From positions 1,426,001 through 1,490,000 of the forward strand of contig JARFIW010000494.1 in assembly GCA_036346225.1 (NCBI GenBank): a DNA stretch of 64,000 bases, in the 5' to 3' direction. The notes below the pieces were generated by a model. The model saw only the letters and a list, made by a program, of their open reading frames with translations. It was not told where the DNA came from and did not search any database. Position 1 is the first letter of the stretch, and the number at the start of each line of letters is the position of its first letter. The position numbers and the translations under genes were made by a program. This stretch comes from Platerodrilus igneus (taxonomy: Eukaryota > Arthropoda > Insecta > Coleoptera > Lycidae). Positions 13,901 to 25,900 of the stretch are shown here, piece after piece.

Positions 13901-16900
13901 GAATATCCGACATGATTACAAAAGCCTAATGGAATCAAACTGAAAGATCTAAATGATCTGAACCTTACAAAAGTGATCAAAACAAATTCGTACTGTTAAA
14001 GGTAAAAATCAAAAAAATGTTTTTGGTAAAATAATTTTTGCCAAAACAATATCAAAAAAATTTAAGGGGTCAAAACAGAATTAAAGTTAAAAATAAATTT
14101 AACTAAGTTAATTAATTGATTGACTGTGGTTTAACGTTACAACCAATCTTTTATCAAAAGCGAACAAACAAATCTAAATGTCAAATAAACTTTAAGCAAA
14201 CAAATTTTGGAGCAAAATAATTTTTGGACAAATGGACTTCAAAGCAAAATAAATTTTGAGCTAACAAATTTCGAAGCAAATTACTTTTCGAACAAACTAA
14301 TTTCGAAGTAAAACAATTTTTGAACAAACAAATTTCGAAGCAAAATAAATTTTGAACAGACTATTTCAAAGTAAAATTATTTTTGAACAAACAAGTTTCA
14401 GAGTAAAAAAATAATTTTTGAACGAACGAATCTCGAAGTAAAATTAATTTTGAACAAACAAATTTCGAGGTAAATCAAATTATGAACAAACAAATTTCGA
14501 GCTAAATTAAATTATGAACGAACGAATTTCGACGAATCACTCGTTGAATAAACAAATTTCGACGCCCCTAGCGTTGAACAAACAAATTTCGACGCCCCAA
14601 ACGTTGCCGGCGCCAGTGAAACGTATTGCCCCACGTTGGTTTTTTGTATGGGCGTGGTAACCCAACCAAAAAAAAGGTTGCCTTCTTTAACAAAAATATG
14701 TCTTAATAGAATAAGCTTTTCCTGTAAGAAAGAATATAGTTAGGTTACCTAAAAAATGGGAACACTATTTGCGTCCCTCAAGTATATCTAAAATGCATAG
14801 AGAATATTTCTTACATAATGGAATCATAAAATTTAACTCTTTCTGTGTTTTGTCTATCAGGTCTGATCAAACCAGATCAGAATAAAAACTTTAAATGTAG
14901 ATAATTAATTTACTAGAAAGAATTTTCTTTGTTTCAGTAAATAAAATTTCATGATAATTAAATAAAATAAATATGTGATATTCTTGCAAAATTGTTGTAA
15001 GGTTTAACAACTGATCCTTACTCAAATATATAACACTTCAGTGTAACTAACAATATTAAGTTTCTTTATAACCCAACCAGATCTGTGTAGGTCACTTACA
15101 AATGAATATATGAAATTTTCTCATTAATTTAACAAAATTAAAATTAGTTTGAAGTTAATAGAATCACCAAGATATTCTTTAATTTTATCAAAAGTGGCAG
15201 TACTGTAATGTTAAACATCTGTTAGCCATTATGCAATTGTTGACGGCATTGTTCAAATAAACAGGTGACGTAATAGCAGCTGTTAATTTACGTTGCAGCC
15301 ATATGTAGTCACATCTTTACAAAACTAAGTGAAATCAAATTTTGATACTGGGGAAAACCAGCTTAATTACAGGTAAACTGAATAACAATTTTGTACATCT
15401 AACAAACAAAACGAAATAATGTACTTTCAGAAGGAAGTACTGAGGAAATTCTTAATTCTATTACGAACCCAAATACCGGCTGTCGTCCTTGGTTGCAATG
15501 GAAACAACTTCGCAGAGCGGGGCCTGCTGTTAAATATGTTTGTTTTCCATGCTTTATTACAGATGCAAGAGCGAAGCGGATTTCTTACATTGGTTCACGG
15601 CGTTTTTTATTCACAGCGTACTCCTCCGTTGTCTAATTTTATTTCAAAGTGGTCGTGCGGTTTTCTAATTTATCGTTGCAATTTCTGACGTATTGTTGCT
15701 TTTCTAACGTATGGTTGCTTTTTCTAAGGTATGGTTGCTTTTTCTAACGTATGGTTGCTAGCGCTAAATAAATTTTAAATTAGCTAATATGATAACGAAT
15801 ATGCAATATATGGATTAAGTACTAACCGTTACTCAGGAAGTGCTTCACCAAATCAAAGCGACCCGGAGGTCACTCGTCATTCTCTTCGAATGCATCTTCA
15901 CGCTGCCCTAAACTATCGACGAGTGCGCTCGCCGCGCTCCTGCAAGGTGGGAGGATCATAAGTGTGGTTCTCGAACCTCTCACGCGCGCGCTAGTGGCTT
16001 GTGGATTTGCACCGAACTCCGAAACAAATAGACTACTAATCCTAGATATAGCAATACTATAAAAATTTGATTGTTACTTGAATCTTTATATTAGTTAATA
16101 AAGGTATTTCAATATTCATGGTACGTTTAATGAGTATGTTCCTTTACTGCTAAAATAAAATTGTTACAACTTTAAGGTAATTCATACAGAATCAGAGGAA
16201 GCAAATTCGGGTGTAGGGATAGTTATGCGAAAAAAAGATAGGACAACATGTAGAAAACTACTTACAAAAGAACGAAAGAGTACTCATGTTTGCTTAGATT
16301 AGAATCTAAACCGGTAAATACAGTAATAATGCCCACCTCTAGCTACATTTTAGTGCAGTGATAGGTGAGGATAGGGCGGGTAGGTTTATTTGGTTTAGGC
16401 ACGAAAAATGACATGGGAAATATGCGGGTAGAACTTTGCGACAAGAACAATTTAACCATCATGAACACATTATTTCAACATCATGCTAGAAGGCGATACA
16501 CGTGGAAGATGCCAGGAGGTATAGGAAGATATCAAATAGATTACATTTCCGTTAGACAACGGTTTAGGTCTCAAGTAAAAGACTGTAGAAGTTACCCACT
16601 AGCAGATATAGACACTGATCACAACATCGTAATTATAAAGGTCACTCTTAAATCTAAAAATTTGAAAAAAAGAAACGCTAAAAAGCACTTTGACTTTGAG
16701 AAACTAAAAGATAAAGATATTCATGAAAGATTTGAAAAAAGTCAAATGAATTGCTGAAAGATATCGGGACAATTTCTTATATTAAGGAAGTAGAAACAGC
16801 ATGGAATAACATTAAATGCAGCTTAGACATGACAGCCAGAGATATTCTGGGGTATACACAATAAGAAAATAACAAACCATGGCTAACAAAGGATATCCTG

Positions 16901-19900
16901 ACTAGAATAGAGGAAAGATGAAAATACGAAAATAGATCAGATGAAATAGGAAAAGAGAGATACAAAGACATAAAATGTGAAATTATTTGCAAATACAAGA
17001 AAAGAAAGCTAAAGAACAATGGATTGATGAAAGATGCAAAGAGGTACAAACTAAGATGGAAATAGGAAAAACAGACGGACCATATACACTGATTACAATA
17101 AATTTTTAGGGAAATAAAACCGTATAGCAAAAATATAAGAGACACGGGAGGAAACGTCATTATAGAAAATGTAGAGAAAACGGATAGATGGTACGAATAT
17201 ATAGGGAATTTATATGCAGGAGAGCATTAATAGGTCTGAAAAATGGTAATGCACCGGTACAGATAAGATGCAAGCAAAAACTCTAAAAGCTGCTGGACAA
17301 GCAGTAACAGAAAGTCTCTTCCAACTTGTAAGCTATATGTATGAGATAGGCGAGATACCCAAAGATTTTAAACAACATCATAGTCACTATGCCAAAAAAG
17401 AGAGGCTCGGATAGATGTGAAACTTTTCGAACAATAAGTTTGACAGCACATGTGTCAAAAATATTAACTAGAATTGTACAAAGACGAAAGGAAAAACGAA
17501 CTGAAGAAGTATTAGGAGAAGATCAATTTGGATTCAGACGAAACGGGAACATGGGTGGCTATTTTAACTCTGAGGGTGATAATGCAGGAAACAATAAAAA
17601 AAGGGGAAATCGGGTATATAGGGTTTGTAGATCTGGAAAAAGCATTCGACAATGTAAAATGGAAAAAAAATTTGAAATACTCAAAAAGATTGGAATGCGT
17701 TTTAGGGATAGACGAATAGTACATAGCTTATACAAAAAGCAAACAGTAGTAATAGAATTAGACCAGGAATGTGAGAAGTAAATATTAGGAAAGGGGCGAG
17801 ACATGGATGTGCCCTATCCCCATTAATTTTTAACTTGTACATGTCAAATGCAAGAAGAAATTAGAAATTATTTTGCATGGAAAAAGATTTATATGCTAAG
17901 ATTTGCAGATGATATAGCGGTATTAGCATCTAGCAAGGAAGAGTTAGAAGCTGCTCTTAATGAAATGAATACAGTTCTAACAGAGATATACGGTTTGCGA
18001 ATTAACGAAAATAAAACTAAAATACTAGTATGCGAAGGAGGGAAAAATAAAGTAAAAACAAGAATACAAATAGGATTTCTGTTACCTAGAAAACCAAATA
18101 ACGCAAGATGGGAAGAGCGCAAAAGATATAAAACAAAGATTAACACAAGGTCGTGCTACATTTAACAAGAAAAAGCAACAACTGTGTTCAAAGACAACAA
18201 ACAGAAACAAGAAAAAGATTGCTTAAAACATATGTGTGGAACACAGCACTGTATGGCCGTGAAATCTGGACAGTAGGAGAAGCGGTCAGAAAAAAGATAG
18301 AAGCTTTTGAAATGTGGTGCTACAGACGTATGATGAAGACATCATGGACGGACAAAGAGGTACTAGAAATGGTAGGGGAAGAAAGAAGTATATGAAAAAC
18401 AGTAAAAAATAGGAAAGATGGGATGATAAGCCAAATACTATGAGGGAATAGTGCGGATTATATGAGAAGCAAAGAAAGTAAAAAGAGAGGTAGACCTAGG
18501 TTAGACTATTCCTCAACAATAGTGACAGATGTAGGCTGTGGGAATTTCAGGGAAATGTGTAGGCTAGCTCAGAATAGAAATTAATGGAGGTACGCATCCA
18601 ACCAATTCGAAGATTGAAAACTTAATGACGAAAGAAATAACTGTACTTAAACCTTATGATTATTATAAGCAACTACAGATATTGGTTTTGTAATACTCTC
18701 AATTAATGTTAATTGTGCGAAAGGATTTACTGGAAAACTATTAATTCGCCAAAGATCTAAGCGTTGGGGGATTCTTGATAGCCACAGGCTGCTTAACCGT
18801 CTTCACATACCACTGAATCGTGGTGAAATAGGGCATATAATTAGGAAACAACAGAAGGGGACCGAGCTGTATTTAGGCTGTGGGAATTTCAGGAAACGGT
18901 GTAGACTAGCTCAGAATAGGAATAAGTGAAGATACGCGTCCACCCAGTTTCAAGACGGAAAAAAATAATTGCATTGAAATCTGATGTTTATTATAAACTA
19001 CAGGTGCTGGTTTTGAAATAATTTTAACTAATGTTGATTGTGCGAAAACTGTTAATTCGGCAAATGTTCAAGTGTTGGGGGATCTTGGTTAACCGCTGGT
19101 TGCTTAGCCCTCTTCACATACTACTGAATGAGGTATATATTTATAAACAATAGGAGGGAAACCGAACTGCATCTAACAAGAAAGAGCTGCGGCTATGTTC
19201 GAAGACACCAAACATAGAAACACGGAGAAAATTTGAAAGCATATGTGTGGACCTCAGCACAGTACGTCTATGAAATAGGGGCAGTAGGAGAAGCAGACAG
19301 AAAAACGGTAGAAACCTTTTGAAATGTTGTGCTTCAGATGTATGAGGATGATAGCATGGGCAGGCAAGGTTAATAACAAAGGCGTTATTGAAATAGTAGG
19401 GGCATAGAGATATCTGTGCAAAACAAAAAAATAGAAATAGAAGGGCAGGATACATTCTAAGGCATTTTTGGAGAATAGTGCGGGATATATTACAAGCAGA
19501 GATAGGAAAAAAGATGTATCGGTAGACAGATCAGACTATTGCACACAGAAAATGAAAGATGCAGACTGTGCAAATTTCAGGGAAATGTGTAGGTTAGTTC
19601 AGAATGGGACACAATGAGGGTACGTGTCTAACCAGTTCCAGGACTAAAGACCTAATGATGAACTAGTTTTATCCAATTTTAATATGATTCTATTTAATTA
19701 TCTACAATAATTTGTCATGGGCATTTTTTGAAGCATTATATTATCAAATTCTGGAATCCCGTAACAAAATAAAGATGCACCAGCCATAAATGGAAGAAAA
19801 TAAAGCAAAGATGAATAATGATCAAAAATTTGCCTAGTTGCAACTTCAAGCTAGGTTACTAATAACATTTACCTTGTAAGGTTTTCAGTTCGTCAAGTTT

Positions 19901-22900
19901 ATGGGCGTCAACTTTGTCTAGTTTAGTAAGATTCCCTCTAGATGCCGAGTAATCCAGGGGATTTTAATTACAGAGCGTCTTCTTGGCGAAATGAATTTCT
20001 CTTACAAAGGAACATCTGTATGTTCGAACAACAAAAAAACAACAAATCTCAACATGCCTTACCTAAATCTTTTCTAAAATAACATTATTTCAGCATTCCT
20101 GTGAACAAGGATGCATATGCCAATTTTAAATTTACTTACATTAATATTCAGGTTAGTGACACAATAAAAAAATGCATACAAAAAAAATTGGTAAAATTCA
20201 TTTTTGGTTCATTCTTAATATATCAACCTTTATCCTTAAATATCACAGCAGTTGCAATTAATTTGCAATGTCCTGATCTTATACTTCTAATAATGTAACA
20301 CTATACATTTAGCAACACTTTATACAATAACCATAATGCATAAATGCCATCAAAAGCAAATCTAATTCTACTAAAAGTTGACTTACAATTACGCCTTTAT
20401 CTAGTGACTGGTCAAAAGTCCATTAAAGCTAAAGTGATTTATCTAATCATTTGGATATTTAATTTCAAATTGACTTTGCTGGTAAGCTAACTGTTCCAAT
20501 ATCTGTCAGTATGTTATTTGTCGAGTACATGCCCATTTCTAGTTATCACAATCGCTGCTACAACTATTATTTATTTACCCATCCAAGAATAACGAATTAG
20601 CTACCACTATTTACCATTAATATAAATACCAATGAAGATTCGCAAATTACACCGTTGTTCAAGTTGCCATGATATACACTAGTTATATACTAGCAATTAC
20701 ACGATATATTATGTGTAGTATTTAGACATAATATCTTATTAGGGGCACACATTAATGTCAATAGTAATAGACTATTGAGACCTAAAAATCTTCTTTCAAA
20801 TTATGAATTATATTTTACTATAAATAAAACTGCTTTTATGCTAAAGTATTTATTACACAAAACACACAAATATGAATAACTTACAACATAAACCTTTCCT
20901 TTCATGAATGACTGAAGCATGTTTATTTTCCAGAACCCTTTTTAACTAAACATTTTTGAATTAGAATAATTTTTATTTCCATAAATGTTCGTTTTGGTAA
21001 AATATTTAATCCTATATAATTATAAAGCAACCGGTATATTTTCGTCCTTCATAAACGAAGTTTTATTTTCGTAAAACTATCAATGTAGGGGATAGGCGGG
21101 AGGTTCTGGACGATTTTCTTAAAGGATCGTTTTGAGAACCATCAAATTAGAATTGGGAGGTTTGGGACTCTATAAAAGATCAACGCATAGCAGAAACAGT
21201 CACTTAAATTTTCTCGAAAATATAAATATTTACTAATCCTTTTACTTGAACCTGTGGAAATAGGTTCGTTCAACTTTCCAACGATTTGTTCCATTGATAT
21301 GTCATCTGTGTCCGCTTCAACAGGAAAATAGAATTCATTTGTTTTGGATCTTTTATGCAGACAGGTTACTTTAAATATGAAAGGAGAACTTGTGAAGTTC
21401 AAAATTTTAGCAATATAATGAACAAAATTTTCTTTTTTTCCTTCTACTTTTAACTTTACTAGAAGATATTCTCCTGGTAAATATTTTCTGTCTTTTACAT
21501 TAATTTCAAGCAAAACCTTCTCTTCATCACTAATAAAATCTACATCTGAGCTGCTATCTTTGCAAATGTCTTTTTTGTTCAAATTTCATCCTCTGATGAA
21601 GAACTCTCCATAACTTTCGTTCCTTCTTTTAATCCTGATGTTAATCTTCTTGTGGTGCGTTTTTGGTTTTCAATTTTTTTTCTGTTCCTGGCTGCTTGTT
21701 TCTCAATTTAATTTTTTCGGGCGTTTTGGTAATCACTCTAGTTCTTCCGGGCTTTCGCCCACTATTTTTCTTAATGTGCAGTGCTGCTTTGGGAAACGGT
21801 AAAATTTTTTCTGGGCTGATAATGTCAGAATCAGCTGAAGTGGCTGTCATTATTTGGGAGTTCTCACCTAGCTTAGTAGCGATATCTTCTACATGGTTTT
21901 GTTGCATGTTGGGTTGCAAAACTAAATCGTTTGAGGAAATTGGTAAATCATGATCAGTCACATAAGCCCCCAAAAAGTCGTCATCTGTAAATGTCTGACT
22001 AAAACCACTAACTATGTTTGAGGGCATAAATGCCTTTGCCATTGCATCTTTTGAAAGTTCTGGTATGTCATATATTTGGATGGGTTTATCTGGTTGCCTC
22101 AGCATAAGGCTTTCTGCAGCTGAATTAAAATAGGTTTTGAATGGGCCACAGACGGAAATGTCAAGCGGTTGCAGTTTATGACTGCTGTGAGGTGGCAATG
22201 TAAGTAAAATTACATTATTTTCACGTGCTAAATTTATTACGTCGATCTGGATGTGGCTGTCATGGTTGTCGAAAATTATTAATACATGCCTATTTTTGGA
22301 TGGTTTATAGCCATGGTTCCCAACGGGGGCGGTACCGCCCCCCAGTGGGCGCTGTAGCTTTCAAAGGGGGCGGTAGCGAGTACAGGGGCAAAAGGGGGGC
22401 GTTAGGAGGATCAAGGGGGGCGTTCGTGACGTACTTACCTTTTTAGAAAATAAATATATTCAAATACTTTGAAAATACCTAGTTGGCATGAATAGACAGT
22501 TTATTTAGCTATCTAAAATGTCTATGTTATTGTTATCGAGAAAATATACTTTAAAACATTTAATTCAGCATTAGGTCTATGAATACCTAATTGCGTTTAA
22601 TATTGTCCGCAACAAGTCTTTGCAAGTTGATAAGCAAAGACGCGATATGACTTGCTTACAAAGTGCACCGGCATCGCAAACAAGATAAAACATACAAGTT
22701 GATGCTTGTATGAAATCAAACGTATAAAAGGCAAGGATAGCTCTAGGAATGTGTTATTATTTTGTGTGCTTCAAATAATCCATGTTCGTGAGTGATAAGT
22801 TATATAAGTCATTATAACCATTAATTTTATAATTATCTATAAATTCGTTGAAAAGTTAATTTATTTTAAACCGTGGCAAGTTTTGGATTTCAAAATGTCT

Positions 22901-25900
22901 GAATCTAAGAAGAAATGCCGGCAGTACAGTCTTTTGTATTTGAAATATGGATTTACGCACTCTCCTGTAAACCCATCATTACCCATGTGTTTACTTTGCC
23001 AAAAGTTTTCTCAAATGAAGCCATGAAGCCTTCTAGGCTACAAGAACATTTAAATAAAATGCATACTGATAAAAGGACAAAGATTTGTCCTATTTTCAAG
23101 AACTGCAGAAGAAATATTTGAAACAGCCAACTATATCAAACCTATTTGCGTCGTCTTCTAAACAAGAAGATGATGGACTACGAGCATCATATAACATTTC
23201 ATTGTTAATCGCAAAACGGGAAAACCACATACCATTGGCGAGGAACTTATCTTGCCGGCAGTCAGAGAGGTAATAAAACTGTTCTTCATCATAAGACATC
23301 GGCAGATGTCATCAGAAAAATTCCTCTGAGTAATAACTCAGTGCAAAGGAGAATAGACGAAATGGCTCAAGACGTTGAAATATCATTATGCGATTACTTA
23401 AAACTTGCAATTTTTCCATTCAACTTGATGAATCCACTCTACCAAATAACGAAGTACTGCTGTTATCATACGTTCGGTTCATAAAAGACGAAAAAATTTA
23501 TCAAGAGTTATTATTTGCAAAAATTTGGAAACTGATACAAAGGGAGAAACGATATTTAATACCATGAGTACGTTTTTCAAGAGAAAGAAATACCTATGCA
23601 TAATATTTTGTCGGCAGCTACTGATGGTGCTCCAGCAATGACGGGACGTCATAAGGGTTTCATAGCTCATTTGAAACAAGCAGTACCAAATGTACTCGCT
23701 ATACATTGTATTATTCATCGTCAGCACTTGGTTGCAAAAAATCTGAACGAACGTTTGCATTCGTCGCTTCATTACGTTATTAGAGCAGTAAATACGATTA
23801 GAAGCAATTCATTGCATGACAGATTATTTAGCCAACTTTGTAGTGAAAATGATGAAGATTACAATCGCTTGCTGCTGCACACATAAGTTCGTTGGCTCTC
23901 AAAAGGTACTTGTTTGAACCGTTTTTTCAACTATTTGATTCAGTACTGGACTTTCTTGAAAACAGAAACGAAAAATTGCGCGAAAACCTGATTATACATA
24001 AAAATGACATCGCATATTTGACAGACTTGTTTAAAATATTTAATTAAGTCAATTTACAATTGCAAGGTGACGAATTGAATTTAATTAAAACAAAAACGTC
24101 ATAGCTGCTTTTGTGGGAAAACTTCTTCTATTCAAACGAAATCTAGGGAGAGGTGAATACAGCCACTTTCCCACATTATCAGCAGTCTCTGCAAAACATG
24201 AAGATTTACTTACTTACTGCCAACACTTGGACGTTCTTCATGTTGATTGTGTGGAGCGATTCCAGGATATTTTAAACATGAATATACCGGGTTGGGTTTA
24301 GATCCTTTCGCAAATGCAGATACAGCAGAATCATCAAATTTAGAAGAGGAACTCGTAGAACTCACAACTAACGAAGAACTAAAAGTAAAATTCAGAAATG
24401 GATATCAAGAGTTCTGACTTCAAAAACCAATACCAGTTCTTTACCCTGGATTGTGGTCAAGAGTACAGATATTTTTAATTGCATTTCCTTCATCTTATTT
24501 GGCTGAGCGTGGGTTCAGTGCAGTAGCTAATTTATTGTCTAAGAAAAGGAACAGACTGCACATTACTGAACGTGGCGATTTGCGGCTGATGTTAACGAAA
24601 TTGGAACCCGACATTAGCAAATTGTTAAAACTTCACCAGCCTCAACTTTCTCATTAATTTTTTCTTCTTAATCTTTTTTTCTGTTCATTATGTATTCATA
24701 TTTAAGTTTTTAATAAACAAGTTTGTACTACATTTGATAGTCGTTTTAATTAAGGTTTACTTTTGCGATTTTTAATATATATACCTTGTCCAACGCTTTA
24801 GTGAACGCTTGTAATAGCAGTCAAAAGTGCAACGTTCGTATATGAGTATCTATGTATATATATATAGATAGATAGATACTATGCAACAATATTTTAATAT
24901 TCGTTATAATGCACCATGATGAGGAGGGGGGCGTTGGAAGTTTTTTTTCCAGTAGAGGGGGCGGAGGTTCAGAAAAGGTTGGGAACCTCTGGTTTATAGC
25001 ATACTCAAGAAAGTGCTTAAAAAAAGTTATGAAGTTTTCTCCAGTCATCCATCCTTTTGAATGAGCCGCGCCTTTGCAGCCTGTTTGGTCCACCTGTAAA
25101 ACAAAGTATGCGAATAAGTTGAAGTCAATTTAAAATAGGTGGTTATTTATTTTACCCTTTATCATAATATCTCGGAAATTCACTCTTGGAAATATGTAAA
25201 ATGGTGGGATGGACTGTTCAATGGCATTTATGCTACAGCAAACAGTTACAAGAGAACCACGTTCTGCGGACGTCATTGAACAACTTGTTTACACCCCTGA
25301 GTTAAAACTTTCTTTGGTTTATGAACTGTTGTCAGGCCCGTTTCGTCAATGTTCCATATGTCTTCCAGTCTAATATTTTTATTTTATAATATAACTTTTA
25401 AATTTTTGTAGAACTGATTGACATTATTTTATCAGGTTTTCTCAAGAATATATTGGGATTTCTGGTATAAAATCCATGCAGCCAGTCTTTTGTTGCACTC
25501 TCCCATTTATCCCAAGCTTTTGGATATTCAATGTTGTTGCATTTTGCAAAGTAGTATGGCAATTATTTTAGAGCTGCCTTTTTGTTTAATCCATAGTGAA
25601 GTTTTGATGCCAGAATGTAATAGTCTGCTAACATAGTTTCTTGGGTCTGTAAAAACTTGCTTACTGGAACGTTTGGTTGAATAGTTAATTCTTTTAAAAA
25701 CACTGGTTTGTGATAACCTGGACAATGTGTTCTTTGAAATTCCATATTTACGGACTGTTGGCCTTATCCCTTTACCACTTTTAACCTCAATTATGGCATC
25801 ATCTATAAGGTTTTGGGGCAAAACCTTATAATTTCCCTTTTTTACGTATTTATGCGGCATATTTGATTAACTGAAACAAGTAAATAGAAGTGTTACAACC

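Larger units (their letters stand above)
9347..16168 (-). mobile_element. Gypsy-like LTR retrotransposon, internally deleted, nested in the RTE
   Basis: Two long direct repeats (9347-11156 and 14617-16168) bound an interior of about 3.46 kb. On the + strand the ends are TGAAACG...GTTACA, i.e. TG...CA, and the element is flanked by a 4-bp duplication ACTT at 9343-9346 and 16169-16172. Removing it restores the RTE endonuclease frame ...WSGDF-KVIH.... The minus orientation follows from a polypurine tract next to the left LTR, a primer-binding-site-like sequence next to the right LTR, and an integrase C-terminus on the minus strand. No protease, reverse transcriptase or RNase H is visible, so the copy is non-autonomous. 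The interior is mostly tandem repeats. Confidence 0.9.
22311..24991 (+). mobile_element. hAT transposon (ZBED/SCAND3-like) inserted in the pogo element
   Basis: Flanked by an exact 8-bp duplication GTTTATAG at 22303-22310 and 24992-24999, the hallmark length for hAT. Ends are CCATGGTTCCCAAC on the left and, reversed, CAGAGGTTCCCAAC on the right. It carries a degenerate transposase on the + strand (about 22895-24657). Both ends are rich in GGGGCG-type motifs. Confidence 0.9.

Noticed and set aside
22895..24657. A domesticated ZBED-like host gene
   Set aside because: The frame is broken by several shifts and stops, and the element still has inverted ends and a target duplication.
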